From NCBI RefSeq assembly GCF_017315705.1, contig NZ_JAFLRF010000007.1:126178-190177 (forward strand): DNA of 64,000 nt, read 5' to 3'. The stretch is from Trinickia mobilis (lineage in GTDB: Bacteria; Pseudomonadota; Gammaproteobacteria; Burkholderiales; Burkholderiaceae). A program made the position numbers and the translations under genes. This document shows, in pieces, positions 51,893-61,444 of this stretch (position 1 is its first letter; the number at the start of each line of letters is the position of its first letter). The notes below the pieces were generated by a model, which did not search any database, had not been told where the DNA came from, and worked only from the letters and a program-made list of their open reading frames with translations.

Positions 51893-53113
51893 GTGCTGAC
51901 ACTCGATTTCCATCCTGCCGGACGTCATTTTTTGCAAATCCCGGGTCCGAGCCCGGTGCCCGATCGCATCCTGCGGGCGATGAGCTACCCGACGATCGAC
52001 CATCGCGGTCCCGAGTTCGGGGCGCTCGGGCTGCAAGTGCTGGCGGGCATCAAGAAAATCTTCAAGACGCAACACCCGGTGGTGATCTATCCGGCGTCGG
52101 GCACGGGCGCTTGGGAAGCGGCGCTCTCGAACACGCTGAGCCCAGGTGACACCGTCCTCATGTACGAGACAGGGCACTTTGCGACGCTCTGGAAGAAGAT
52201 GGCGGAGAAGCTCGATCTCAAGCCCGAGTTCCTCGGCCTGCCGGGCATCGAAGGGTGGCGCCGCGGGGTCGACGCCGAGCGGATCGAAGCGCGTCTGCGT
52301 GCGGACACGGCGCGCACGATCAAGGCGGTGTGCGTCGTGCACAACGAGACGTCGACCGGCGTCACGTCGAACATCGCGGCGGTGCGGCAGGCGATCGACG
52401 CGGCGGGGCATCCGGCGCTGCTGTTGGTCGACACGATCTCCGGTCTTGCGTCGGCCGACTATCGGCATGACGAGTGGGGTGTCGACGTGACGGTATCCGG
52501 CTCGCAGAAGGGACTGATGCTGCCGCCCGGCATCAGCTTCAACGCGATCTCGCCCAAGGCGATCGAAGCGAGCAAGACGGCAAAGTTGCCGCGCAGCTTC
52601 TGGGATTGGAGCGAGATCGTCGAAATGAACAAGACCGGCTACTGGCCGTACACGCCGAACACCAATCTCCTCTATGGCCTGGCCGAATCGATCGAGATGA
52701 TTCTCGGCGAAGGGCTCGACAACGTATTCGCGCGCCATCAGCGCCTCGCCGAGGCGTGCCGCCGTGCGGTGCGCGCGTGGGGGCTCGAGATCCAGTGCGT
52801 CGATCCCGCTGTCTACAGCCCGGTGCTCACCGGCGTGATGACGCCGGAAGGCATCGATGCCGACGCGGTGCGCAAGACGATCTACGAGCGCTTCGACATG
52901 TCGCTCGGCACCGGGCTCGGCAAGCTGAAAGGGCGCATGTTCCGCATCGGCCATCTCGGCGACTGCAACGACCTCACGCTGATGGCGACGCTGTCCGGCT
53001 GCGAGATGGGCCTGAAGATTGCGGGGGTGCCGTTGGCGGCGAGCGGCGCGATTGCGGCGATGGATTACCTCGGATCGAACGCCGCGAAGCCGAACTTGAA
53101 AGCGGCCGCGTAA
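51893..53113 (+). CDS. Class V aminotransferase (serine/alanine-glyoxylate type)
   Basis: A 406-residue PLP-dependent aminotransferase close to serine-glyoxylate aminotransferase. The pyridoxal lysine is in VSGSQKGLMLPPG; the substrate/PLP segment is IPGPSPVPDRILRAMSYPTIDHRGPEF, and HNETSTGVTSNI and LLVDTISGLAS carry the PLP-ring contacts. It would convert glyoxylate with an amino donor to glycine. The start is GTG 51893 with GAGGAG upstream. It is followed by a transporter and a large 2-hydroxyacid dehydrogenase. Confidence 0.88.
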   Translation: MLTLDFHPAGRHFLQIPGPSPVPDRILRAMSYPTIDHRGPEFGALGLQVLAGIKKIFKTQHPVVIYPASGTGAWEAALSNTLSPGDTVLMYETGHFATLWKKMAEKLDLKPEFLGLPGIEGWRRGVDAERIEARLRADTARTIKAVCVVHNETSTGVTSNIAAVRQAIDAAGHPALLLVDTISGLASADYRHDEWGVDVTVSGSQKGLMLPPGISFNAISPKAIEASKTAKLPRSFWDWSEIVEMNKTGYWPYTPNTNLLYGLAESIEMILGEGLDNVFARHQRLAEACRRAVRAWGLEIQCVDPAVYSPVLTGVMTPEGIDADAVRKTIYERFDMSLGTGLGKLKGRMFRIGHLGDCNDLTLMATLSGCEMGLKIAGVPLAASGAIAAMDYLGSNAAKPNLKAAA

Positions 53114-53271
53114 GCCGCGCGAGCGCCGGGTGCGCCCGCGACCGCAAGCGGCGCGTGCAGCAACGCCCGCGCCCCGATTCTTTATCACCGCCCGCAGAGG
53201 CCGGCCGTGGCCGATCGAGCTGTCGGCCACGCGATAGCTTTGCATGGGATCGGGCTAAGTGCTCTGCACGA

Positions 53272-53305
53272 GTTCGGAGTCAGTGCTAAAGCACTGACTC
53301 CGAAC
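53272..53305. repeat. 34-base hairpin module, copy 2
   Basis: Perfect 16-bp arms (GTTCGGAGTCAGTGCT / AGCACTGACTCCGAAC) around an AA loop, 41 bases before the MFS gene. It shares arm length, loop length and sequence pattern with 4178-4211. A partial third copy of its inner arm, AGCTAAAGCGCTAAG, follows at 53310. Confidence 0.8.
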
Positions 53306-53346
53306 GACAGCTAAAGCGCTAAGCCCGTTCGACACGGAGACAGACG

Positions 53347-54615
53347 ATGAAACGCATTCGTGCGAGCAGTATCGTGTTGTTGATGTTGTGTGTGATGTAT
53401 TTCATAACGTATCTGGACCGCGTGAACGTCAGCACTGCCGCAGCGGGGTTCGGCAAGGAGTTCGGTCTCTCGAAGACGGAGATCGGGCTCGTCTTTTCCG
53501 CGTTCGCGTATCCGTATCTCGTGTTCCAGATCATCGGCGGCTGGGTCAGCGACCGCTTCGGCGCGCGCAAGACGCTGATCTTCTGCGGCGCGCTGTGGGC
53601 GTCCGCGACGGTGCTGACCGGCTTCGCGGGCGGCCTCTTCTCGCTGCTGGCCGCGCGCGTGCTGCTCGGGCTCGGCGAGGGCGCGACCTTCCCCGCGTCG
53701 ACCGCGGCGATGTCGCGCTGGGTCGCGAAGGAAAAGCGCGGCTTTGCGCAAGGCATCACGCACGCGGCGTCGCGCGTGGGCAATGCGGCGGCGCCTGCGG
53801 CCGTGGTCCTGGTGATGACCACCTACGGCTGGCGCGAGTCGTTCTATGCGTGCGCGGCGTTGAGCTTTGTCTGGGTGGTCGTCTGGGCGATGACCTTCAC
53901 GGAATATCCGAAGGACCATCCGCGCATCACGCCGCAGGAACTCGCCGCGCTGCCGGCGCCGAAACCGAAGGCGGCGAAGGTGCCGTGGGCCAAGCTCTTC
54001 AAGCGCATGGCGCCCGTCACGATCGTCTATTTCTGCTATGGCTGGACGCTCTGGCTTTTTCTGAGCTGGATTCCGCAGTACTTCCTGCACAGCTACCACC
54101 TAAACCTGCAAAAGTCGGCGCTGTTTGCGTCGAGCGTGTTCTTCGCCGGCGTGCTCGGCGACACGCTCGGCGGCATCGTGACCGACAAGATCCTCACGCG
54201 CACCGGCAGCCTGAAGCGCGCGCGCAGCTGGATGGTCGCGATCTGCATGATGCTGACGCTGCTGTCGTTGATACCGCTCTTTCTGTCGCACGACATCTAC
54301 GTGTCGCTGGCTTCGCTGTCAGCGGGCTTTTTCTTCTCGGAGATGACGATCGGGCCGATGTGGGCGATTCCGATGGACATCGCGCCGGAACATTCGGGCA
54401 CCGCAAGCGGCATGATGAACACGGGCTCGGCGCTCGCGGCAATTCTGTCGCCGGTATTGTCCGGATTCCTGATTGACAGATTCGGCAGTTGGGATCTGCC
54501 GTTCTTCGGCAGCATGCTGCTGATGGGCGTCGGCGTCGTGCTCGCGTTCCGGATGCAGCCGGAGAGCAAGTTTGCCGTCGATCCCGCGGGGCCTGTCGGC
54601 GAATTGCGCGCGTAG
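53347..54615 (+). CDS. MFS transporter (anion:cation symporter type)
   Basis: A 422-residue major-facilitator protein with twelve helices. The first helix YFITYLDRVNVSTAAAGFG is typical of the ACS family, and GGWVSDRFGARKTL is the loop 2-3 motif. Members take up sugar acids, glucarate, galactonate or other organic anions. It stands between a glyoxylate-type aminotransferase and a 2-hydroxyacid dehydrogenase, so a hydroxy acid is the likely cargo; this is inference. CGGAG precedes ATG 53347. Confidence 0.88.
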   Translation: MKRIRASSIVLLMLCVMYFITYLDRVNVSTAAAGFGKEFGLSKTEIGLVFSAFAYPYLVFQIIGGWVSDRFGARKTLIFCGALWASATVLTGFAGGLFSLLAARVLLGLGEGATFPASTAAMSRWVAKEKRGFAQGITHAASRVGNAAAPAAVVLVMTTYGWRESFYACAALSFVWVVVWAMTFTEYPKDHPRITPQELAALPAPKPKAAKVPWAKLFKRMAPVTIVYFCYGWTLWLFLSWIPQYFLHSYHLNLQKSALFASSVFFAGVLGDTLGGIVTDKILTRTGSLKRARSWMVAICMMLTLLSLIPLFLSHDIYVSLASLSAGFFFSEMTIGPMWAIPMDIAPEHSGTASGMMNTGSALAAILSPVLSGFLIDRFGSWDLPFFGSMLLMGVGVVLAFRMQPESKFAVDPAGPVGELRA

Positions 54616-54660
54616 CCGGCTGCGCGCGACTCCCGAACATTCAGCGCTAGTAGGAGTGTC

Positions 54661-57600
54661 ATGAAACAGCCTGTTGCTTCGCTCGTGGCCCAACCGATCA
54701 AGCTGGTCCCGCCCGCCGCCCGGCACGCCGGGTCGCTTGCCGCGAAGCTCGCGAAAGAACTGCGCGGCGATGTCTTCTTCGACGCCGCGAGCCGCGGACG
54801 CTATGCGACCGATGCGTCGATCTATCAAATCATGCCGATCGGCGTGGCGGTGCCGCGCGATCAGGCCGATGCGCTCATCGCGCTCGACATCGCGCGCGAC
54901 TTGAAAGTGCCGGTCCTCGCGCGCGGCGCCGGCACGAGCCAATGCGGGCAGACGGTCGCCGAGGCGCTCGTCGTCGACACCAGCAAATGGCTCAACGCGG
55001 TCGTCGATTTCGATGCCGCCGCGCGCACGGTGACGGTCGAGCCGGGGATCGTGCTCGATCACCTGAACGCATGGCTCAAGCCGCACGGGCTGTGGTTTCC
55101 CGTCGATGTTTCGACAGCCGCGCAATGCACGATCGGCGGGATGGCGGGCAACAACTCCTGCGGCTCGCGCTCGATCGAGTACGGCAACATGGTGCACAAC
55201 GTGCGGTCGATCGATGCAGTGCTCGCGGACGGCTCGCAGCACCGCTTCGGACCGTTGGCCGAAGCGAGCGGCGCGCCGCGCATGCAGGAGATCGTCGCGG
55301 CGCTCACGCGCATCGCGACACGCGAGCGGCAGGAAATCGTCGAGAAGATGCCGAAGGTGCTGCGGCGCGTCGCGGGCTACAACCTCGACCTGTTCGATTG
55401 CCAGAATCCGCGCGCCTACACCGACGACGGCTCGGCAAATCTCGCGCACCTGCTGGTCGGCTCGGAGGGCACGCTCGCCTACAGCCGTCAACTGACGCTC
55501 AAGCTCGCGCCGCTGCCGGCGCACAAAGTGCTCGGCGTCGTGAACTTCCCGACGTTCCATCAGGCGATGGACCTGACGCAGCACATCGTCAAGCTCGGGC
55601 CGACGGCAGTCGAATTGGTCGACCGTACGATGATCGATCTCGCGATCGGCAATCCGGCGTTTCGCCCCGTGATCCAAAGTGCGCTGACCGGCAATCCGCA
55701 GGTGATCCTTCTCGTGGAGTTCGCAGGGGAGGATCGCAACCTGCCGTTTGCGCAACTCGACCGGCTCGCCGAATTGATGGGCGACCTCGGCCTGCCGGAT
55801 TCGGTCGTGAAGATGCCCGACGCCGGCGCGCAGAAAGCGCTGTGGGAAGTCCGCAAGGCCGGCCTGAACATCATGATGAGCATGCGCGGCGACGGCAAGC
55901 CGGTGTCGTTCATCGAGGATTGTGCGGTGCCGCTCGAGCATCTCGCGCAGTACACGAGCCGCCTCACCGATGTCTTCCACAAGCACGGCACCGAAGGCAC
56001 CTGGTACGCGCACGCAAGCGTGGGGACGTTGCACGTGCGGCCGATTCTCGACATGCGCCGCGACGGCGCACAGAAAATGCGCGCGATCGCCGAAGAGGCC
56101 GCCGCGCTCGTGCGCGAATACAAGGGCGCGTTTTCTGGCGAGCACGGCGACGGACTGTGCCGCGGCGAGTGGGTCGCGTGGCAGTACGGTCCGCGCATCA
56201 ACGAAGCATTTCGCGAGATCAAGCGGCTCTTCGATCCGGAGAACCGCTTCAATCCGGACAAGATCGTGAACCCGCCGAAGATGGACGACGCAGCGAACTT
56301 CCGTTTCGCGCCAGGCTATCGCGAAGCGGCGCTCACGCCCGCGCTCGACTGGTCGGCATGGAACGTGGCGCGCGATCCGCTGACGGGGGAGGAGACCGCG
56401 CCGGGTACGGGCGGCGACCTGTCGGCCGGGCTCGCGAAAGCGGTCGAGATGTGCAACAACAACGGCCATTGCCGCAAGTTCGATGCGGGCACGATGTGTC
56501 CGAGCTATCGCGTGACGAAGGACGAGCAGCACGTCACGCGCGGCCGCGCGAATACGCTGCGGCTCGCGATCTCCGGTCAGCTCGGGCAGGAAGGGCTCGC
56601 GAGTTCCGAGGTCAAGGACGTGCTCGGTCTGTGCGTGTCGTGCAAGGGCTGCAAGCGCGATTGTCCGACCGGCGTCGATATGGCGCGCGTCAAGATCGAA
56701 GCGCGTGCCGCTTGGGCGAACCGGCACGGCATCCCGCTGCGCGACACGATGGTGGCCTTCATGCCGCGCTATGCGCCGCTTGCGAGCCGTTTCGGCTCGG
56801 CAATCGGGCTCGCCGAATCGGTGCCGGGTCTGTCGAATCTCGTGAAGCGTGCGTTGGGGTTCGCGCCGCAACGATCGCTGCCGCGTTTTGCAAAGCCGTT
56901 CCTCGAAAGCGCGCAAACATCGCTGCCGTTGCGCGAAGACGGCAACGAAGTGCTGCTCTTCGTCGATACGTTCAATAACTACCTGGAGCCCGGCAATGCG
57001 CGTGCCGCGCAACGCGTGCTCGCAGCCGCGGGCTATACGGTGCATTTGAGCGCGCGCGCCGACGGCAGGCCGCTCTGCTGCGGGCGCACGTTCCTCGCGG
57101 CGGGACTGGTCGACGAGGCGAAGGCCGAAGCACGCCGCACGCTGGATGCGCTCAAGCCTTTCGTGGAACGCGGCGTGCCGATCGTCGGTCTGGAGCCGTC
57201 GTGCCTGCTGTCGCTGCGCGACGAGTTTCTCGGCTATGGCTACGGCGACGAGGCCATGCGCCTCGCTGAACAAGCGTTCCTCTTCGAGGAGTTCCTGGTT
57301 CGCGAGCAAAAGGCAGGGCGGCTCGAACTCGATCTGAAGGCGCTGAGTGCGCGTCAGGCGCTGGTGCACGGCCACTGCCATCAAAAGGCGTTCGACGCGT
57401 TCAGCCCCGTTCAGGCCGTGCTGAAGTGGATTCCCGAACTCGACGTCTCGACCGTCGAGTCTTCCTGCTGCGGAATGGCCGGCAGCTTCGGCTACGAGGC
57501 CGAACACTACGCGACGTCGATGGCGATGGGCGAGCTGTCGCTGCTCCCGGCGGTGCGCAAGGCCGGCGCCGACGTGCTCATCGTCGCCGACGGTACGAGC

Positions 57601-57699
57601 TGCCGGCATCAGATTCACGACGGGGCGAAGCGGCAGGCCGTTCACGTGGCGCGTGTACTCGAAGCGGCGTTGATGGACGAGGCCGCGCGGTTGTTGTGA
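54661..57699 (+). CDS. FAD-linked and Fe-S 2-hydroxyacid dehydrogenase (YdiJ / D-2-hydroxyglutarate dehydrogenase type)
   Basis: A 1012-residue three-part enzyme. The FAD-binding PCMH domain (about 45-270, VPVLARGAGTSQCGQ, GGMAGNNSCGSRSIEYG) and FAD-oxidase C-terminal domain (to about 540, FSGEHGDGLCRGEW) are followed by Fe-S motifs CNNNGHCRKFDAGTMCPSYR (598-617) and CVSCKGCKRDCP (about 658-669) and two CCG domains (CCGRTF about 806, CCGMAG about 936). It oxidises a D-2-hydroxyacid and passes electrons to the quinone pool or cytochromes. Candidates are D-lactate, D-2-hydroxyglutarate or glycolate; the neighbours hint at glycolate. AGGAG precedes ATG 54661. Confidence 0.88.
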   Translation: MKQPVASLVAQPIKLVPPAARHAGSLAAKLAKELRGDVFFDAASRGRYATDASIYQIMPIGVAVPRDQADALIALDIARDLKVPVLARGAGTSQCGQTVAEALVVDTSKWLNAVVDFDAAARTVTVEPGIVLDHLNAWLKPHGLWFPVDVSTAAQCTIGGMAGNNSCGSRSIEYGNMVHNVRSIDAVLADGSQHRFGPLAEASGAPRMQEIVAALTRIATRERQEIVEKMPKVLRRVAGYNLDLFDCQNPRAYTDDGSANLAHLLVGSEGTLAYSRQLTLKLAPLPAHKVLGVVNFPTFHQAMDLTQHIVKLGPTAVELVDRTMIDLAIGNPAFRPVIQSALTGNPQVILLVEFAGEDRNLPFAQLDRLAELMGDLGLPDSVVKMPDAGAQKALWEVRKAGLNIMMSMRGDGKPVSFIEDCAVPLEHLAQYTSRLTDVFHKHGTEGTWYAHASVGTLHVRPILDMRRDGAQKMRAIAEEAAALVREYKGAFSGEHGDGLCRGEWVAWQYGPRINEAFREIKRLFDPENRFNPDKIVNPPKMDDAANFRFAPGYREAALTPALDWSAWNVARDPLTGEETAPGTGGDLSAGLAKAVEMCNNNGHCRKFDAGTMCPSYRVTKDEQHVTRGRANTLRLAISGQLGQEGLASSEVKDVLGLCVSCKGCKRDCPTGVDMARVKIEARAAWANRHGIPLRDTMVAFMPRYAPLASRFGSAIGLAESVPGLSNLVKRALGFAPQRSLPRFAKPFLESAQTSLPLREDGNEVLLFVDTFNNYLEPGNARAAQRVLAAAGYTVHLSARADGRPLCCGRTFLAAGLVDEAKAEARRTLDALKPFVERGVPIVGLEPSCLLSLRDEFLGYGYGDEAMRLAEQAFLFEEFLVREQKAGRLELDLKALSARQALVHGHCHQKAFDAFSPVQAVLKWIPELDVSTVESSCCGMAGSFGYEAEHYATSMAMGELSLLPAVRKAGADVLIVADGTSCRHQIHDGAKRQAVHVARVLEAALMDEAARLL

Positions 57700-57797
57700 T
57701 TCGAACCTCTGCCTGACCATGCTGGCGGCGATGTCGCGGCTTATCCGCGAATCCCGCCGGTTCTTTTAATGGATCGCAGCGCAGGCAGCGGAATTCG

Positions 57798-59666
57798 CTA
57801 GGTCGCGCTGACGGCTGTCGCAGGCGCTGCCTCGTGCGCAGCGCCGATCGCCCAGACCGAGACGCCGGCCGCGTCGATATCGAAACGCTGGTGCGTATCG
57901 ACTAGCCAGCGAGGGTCGTCGCTCGCCACGTCGAAGCGCACGCCGCCGGTTTCGAGCCGCACATAGCGCTCGCCGCGGCGCAATTCGACGGCCTCGACCG
58001 TTCCCGTGTGCGCGCCATCGTGCGACGCGCAGATCGCATGCGACGACACGCGCCACATCACGCGCTGACCGGCAGCGAGCGCTTCGTCCGCCATCGGCAC
58101 CACCAGATCGCGGCCGATCTGCACTTGTCCCGGTGCGCGCACGATCCCTTCGCCGATATTGCTCAAGCCGAGCAGGTCGGCCACGCGCATCGTGGCGGGC
58201 TTCTCGAACACGGTTTCGATCGGACCCGCTTGCAGCAGGCGGCCATGTTCGATGACGAGCACTTCGTCGGCAAGCAGCGCGGCCTCGTCCGGATCGTGCG
58301 TGACGGTGATCGTCACGGCGGCGATCTCGCGCTGCAGTGCCCGCAGCGACTGCTGCAGGCGACGGCGGCGCGGCGTATCGAGCGCAGCGAACGGCTCGTC
58401 GAAAAGCAGCAACTGACTGTGCTGCGTGAGCGCGCGCGCGAGCGCCACGCGCTGCCGCTGGCCGAACGACAGTTCGTGCGGCAGACGCGCGACCAGCGTC
58501 GCGAGCCCGAGGTGCTCGACCCAGTAGCGCGCGCCGGCCGTGTCGGCATCGACAGGAAAGGCGAGTTGCTGCGCGACGGTCATATGCGGGAACAGGCCGT
58601 AATCCTGCGGCATGTAGCCGATCCGGCGGCGCTCGGGCGGCAGCGCGCCGAGATCGGTCGCGCCGAGCCGCAGCGTGCCGCCCTCGTTGCGCTCGAGCCC
58701 CGCGATCACGCGCAGCGCGAGCGACTTGCCGGAACCCGAGGGTCCGATGATCGCGAGCCGGCGCGTCGCGGCCGTGTAGGCGACGTCGAGATCGAACGAA
58801 CCGAGGCGGCGGGTCAAACGGAACGTGAGCTGCAGATCGTCGGCGGCGGCGCGCGGCGCGCGTCCTAGCGGCGACTCCGGGTCATCGCCATTGTCGGCGG
58901 GCAGCACGCCGATGCGCTGACGTCGGGTATAGATCGACAGCGCCGCGCAGACGATCGCGATCGCGAGCGTCGGCAACAGGAGCGGCATCATCGCCGGCAA
59001 GCCCTGGCCGCCGAACACGACATACGTATAAACCGGCAGCGAATACGGGTGATACGCGACCATCACGGTCGCGCCGAACTCGCCGAACGCGCGCAGCCAC
59101 GCGAGCGCGAGGCCGGCCCGGATCGCGGGCCACGCGACCGGCAGCGTGACCCGGAAAAAGCGGCTGCCCGCGTGATGGCCGAGCGTCGCGGCGACGTCGT
59201 CCAGCACCGGATCGACGGCGGCGAACGCCGATTTCGCGGCGATGATCAGGAACGGCGCCGCAACGAACGTTTCCGCGAGGACAATGCCCGCGAACGAATC
59301 GGTGAGGATGCCGCCGGTCATGCGGCCGACCGGGCTATACGGCCCGAGCAGGAACAGCAGCAGCACGCCGCTCGTGAGCGGCGGCAGCGCGAGCGGCAAC
59401 TGCACGACGAAGCCGAGCAGCGCCGTCTTGCGCGAACTGGAGCGCGCGAGGAAATACCCAAGCGGCACGCCGCCCACCAGAATGACGAGGGACGCGACGC
59501 TCGCGCTCGCCGCCGACACGCCGACCGCGGACCAGGTTGCCCGCCAGTCGACGTTCGCCCAGTCGGCGTTCCCCAGCTGCGGCACGCTCGCGACAAACGG
59601 CGCACACAGGTACGCGGCGAGCAGCGCGGCAAGCCAGAAGAGGGGGCGGGCGGCGAGTGACTTCAT
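57798..59666 (-). CDS. Oxyanion ABC transporter, permease fused to ATPase (molybdate/tungstate type)
   Basis: A 622-residue fusion. Residues 1-250 form a five- to six-helix ModB/WtpB-like permease (VQLPLALPPLTSGVLLLF, then DDVAATLGHHAGSRFFRVTLPVAWPAIRAG, the EAA-like loop). Residues about 280-500 form the ATPase: Walker A GPSGSGKS (about 307), signature LSFGQRQ, Walker B LLLFDEPF, H-loop VTHDPDEAA. A TOBE/MOP-like end follows (about 540-600). The signature has F in place of the usual G. The binding protein lies upstream. It could import molybdate, tungstate or sulfate. Confidence 0.87.
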   Translation of the reverse strand: MKSLAARPLFWLAALLAAYLCAPFVASVPQLGNADWANVDWRATWSAVGVSAASASVASLVILVGGVPLGYFLARSSSRKTALLGFVVQLPLALPPLTSGVLLLFLLGPYSPVGRMTGGILTDSFAGIVLAETFVAAPFLIIAAKSAFAAVDPVLDDVAATLGHHAGSRFFRVTLPVAWPAIRAGLALAWLRAFGEFGATVMVAYHPYSLPVYTYVVFGGQGLPAMMPLLLPTLAIAIVCAALSIYTRRQRIGVLPADNGDDPESPLGRAPRAAADDLQLTFRLTRRLGSFDLDVAYTAATRRLAIIGPSGSGKSLALRVIAGLERNEGGTLRLGATDLGALPPERRRIGYMPQDYGLFPHMTVAQQLAFPVDADTAGARYWVEHLGLATLVARLPHELSFGQRQRVALARALTQHSQLLLFDEPFAALDTPRRRRLQQSLRALQREIAAVTITVTHDPDEAALLADEVLVIEHGRLLQAGPIETVFEKPATMRVADLLGLSNIGEGIVRAPGQVQIGRDLVVPMADEALAAGQRVMWRVSSHAICASHDGAHTGTVEAVELRRGERYVRLETGGVRFDVASDDPRWLVDTHQRFDIDAAGVSVWAIGAAHEAAPATAVSAT

Positions 59667-59705
59667 GACTTCCCGATCGATGCCGGCAAGGCGGGCGCCG
59701 TGAGC

Positions 59706-60581
59706 TTACGGCGCCGCATCGATCACGGCTTGCACCGGCGACGGAATCGCCTCGGTGCTGCCGGTGACGACCGGCTTGACGACCTCGACGCCATGCTCCG
59801 CAAGCAGCGCGCGGCCCTTCGCGCTCAACAGGAAATCGATGAAGCGTGAGGCGCCCGTCGCGTTTTGCGCGTCGTTGAGTATCGTCAGCGTGTAGCTCGC
59901 CTTCGCTTGCAGTTCAGGCGCGGGACGGATCGCGGGAATCTTCAGGTCGGAGGTCTCGGTCGAGTAGAAGAAGCCCGCATCGAGCTGCCCGGACTGCAGG
60001 CGTCCGACGAGGGTCTCCTCGGGCAGGACCTGCGACGGGTTCTCGGTATCGCCGAGCGTCTTCCGGACGAGGTCGGGCTGGCGATAGAGATCGGCGGCCT
60101 TGGTCACCATCTCGACGGTGAACGCGCCTTTCGGATCGAGCTTCGGATCGGTGCGGCCGATGCGGATGCCCGGCTCCTGCAGCACCTGGTCCCAGCGCTT
60201 GGTCTTGAAGTCCGCGGCGAACTTGCTCTTCGGGTCGTAGCCGATCATGAGCGGCGACTCGGCGAAGTTGACGTACCAGCTCACATGGTCGCCGTTGGCC
60301 GCGCCCATCAGGCTCGTGTTGACCTTCGGGCTGGCGCTGATGAACACGTCGCCGCGGCGCAGCTTGCCTTTGATCTCATTGGCGATCTTGTTCGACCCTG
60401 CCGCGTAGCCGCGGAATTGCAGCCCCGTTTCCTTTTCGAAGGCGGGACCGACGCTGCGCTCCATCAGATTGACGAGCGACCCGGCGTACAGCACGTTGAC
60501 TGTCTCCCCTTGCGCGTAGGCCGGCGCTGCCGAGACGGCACCGGCAATGAGCGCGGCGGCGGCCGCCAACTTGCGAATCAT
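59706..60581 (-). CDS. Periplasmic oxyanion-binding protein (WtpA/ModA type)
   Basis: A 291-residue solute-binding protein with a signal peptide (MIRKLAAAAALIAGAVSAAP, cut near AYA/Q). The mature protein starts ETVNVLYAGSLVNLMERSVGPAFEKETG, which matches the WtpA-type FHAGSL pattern and its Ser anion ligand; GDVFISASPKVN is the next ligand loop. It is the partner of the fused permease-ATPase 39 bases downstream. AGGAG before ATG 60581 sets the start. Molybdate/tungstate is the best guess. Confidence 0.86.
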   Translation of the reverse strand: MIRKLAAAAALIAGAVSAAPAYAQGETVNVLYAGSLVNLMERSVGPAFEKETGLQFRGYAAGSNKIANEIKGKLRRGDVFISASPKVNTSLMGAANGDHVSWYVNFAESPLMIGYDPKSKFAADFKTKRWDQVLQEPGIRIGRTDPKLDPKGAFTVEMVTKAADLYRQPDLVRKTLGDTENPSQVLPEETLVGRLQSGQLDAGFFYSTETSDLKIPAIRPAPELQAKASYTLTILNDAQNATGASRFIDFLLSAKGRALLAEHGVEVVKPVVTGSTEAIPSPVQAVIDAAP

Positions 60582-60596
60582 TGTTTTTCTCCTTGG

Positions 60597-60620
60597 CGTT
60601 ATAAAGGACGCAATATTACG
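60597..60620. promoter_or_regulatory. Candidate Mo-box-like operator
   Basis: CGTTATA-N10-TATTACG, an inverted repeat with one mismatch, 15 bases before the binding-protein start (reverse strand). CGTAATATATG recurs at 60723. ModE sites, as I recall them, are built from CGnTATAT-type arms; the match is only partial. It might also be promoter sequence. Confidence 0.3.
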
Positions 60621-60868
60621 CTCGCCAGGCAGCTTTTCGCATGCGTCAGGCAGGCCTTTGAAATATCAGGATCAATATGTTGCATAGGGTGTGGCGAGCG
60701 CGATGCCGGCTTATGCGTCGAGCGTAATATATGCGGCGACATAGCGGTAGCCCGGAATGCCCGTACTGATGAGAAGAAGAGGTGCGGCGATGCACGCCGC
60801 CTCAGGCTGTCTTAAACTGCGGCTCTTCGATTGCCGCCGTTTTCCCGTCTCCTTTCAGGCCAAGCCCC

Positions 60869-61363
60869 ATGTTCTCCGCATCTGTCGACGCCCAGTTGCC
60901 CAAAGCCGAGCTGTACCAGGAACTCGCCGCCCAGGCTCGCGCGCTGATCGGCGGCGAAACCAGCCGGATCGCGAACGCCGCCAACTTTGCCGCGCTCGTG
61001 TTCAACGCGCTGCCCGATCTCAACTGGGCGGGCTTTTACTTCTTCGACGGGAACGAGCTCGTCGTCGGTCCGTTCCAGGGCAAGCCCGCTTGCGTACGCA
61101 TCGCGCTCGGCAAGGGCGTCTGCGGAACGGCTGCGGAGGCGCGCCGCACGCAGGTCGTGCGCGACGTGCATCAGTTCGCGGGGCACATCGCCTGCGATTC
61201 TGCCTCGCAATCGGAGATCGTCGTGCCGCTCGTCGACGCCGACGGCAAGCTGATCGGCGTCTGGGACGTCGACAGCCCGCTGCTAGCGCGTTTCGACGAC
61301 GACGACGCGAAGGGGATGGAGGCGCTGTGCCAAGTCTTTGTCGAAGCGGGCTGGGCTGCGTAA
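60869..61363 (+). CDS. msrC: Free methionine-(R)-sulfoxide reductase (GAF domain)
   Basis: A 164-residue single GAF-domain enzyme that reduces free Met-R-SO in the cytoplasm. Three conserved cysteines are present: ACVRIALG, GVCGTAAE and HIACDSASQSEI, the set used by E. coli YebR/MsrC for catalysis and resolution. The conserved LNWAGFYFFDGNELVVGPFQGKPAC and GVWDVDSPLLARFD complete the signature. ATG 60869 is used; the in-frame extension to 60782 is unlikely. It is divergent from the oxyanion transporter. Confidence 0.92.
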   Translation: MFSASVDAQLPKAELYQELAAQARALIGGETSRIANAANFAALVFNALPDLNWAGFYFFDGNELVVGPFQGKPACVRIALGKGVCGTAAEARRTQVVRDVHQFAGHIACDSASQSEIVVPLVDADGKLIGVWDVDSPLLARFDDDDAKGMEALCQVFVEAGWAA

Positions 61364-61406
61364 CTGGGGTGGTGCAAGGTGAGGGGGTGCAGCGCAATCT
61401 CATTTC

Positions 61407-61421
61407 TAGACGACCGGTCTA
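61407..61421. promoter_or_regulatory. TetR operator, copy 1 (upstream of the regulator)
   Basis: TAGACGACCGGTCTA: arms TAGAC/GTCTA with a 5-base spacer, 23 bases before the TetR start. Identical or near-identical sites occur twice before the yqhD-like gene. Confidence 0.8.
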
Positions 61422-61444
61422 ATTTTCGGTTATCATCCGTTCCC

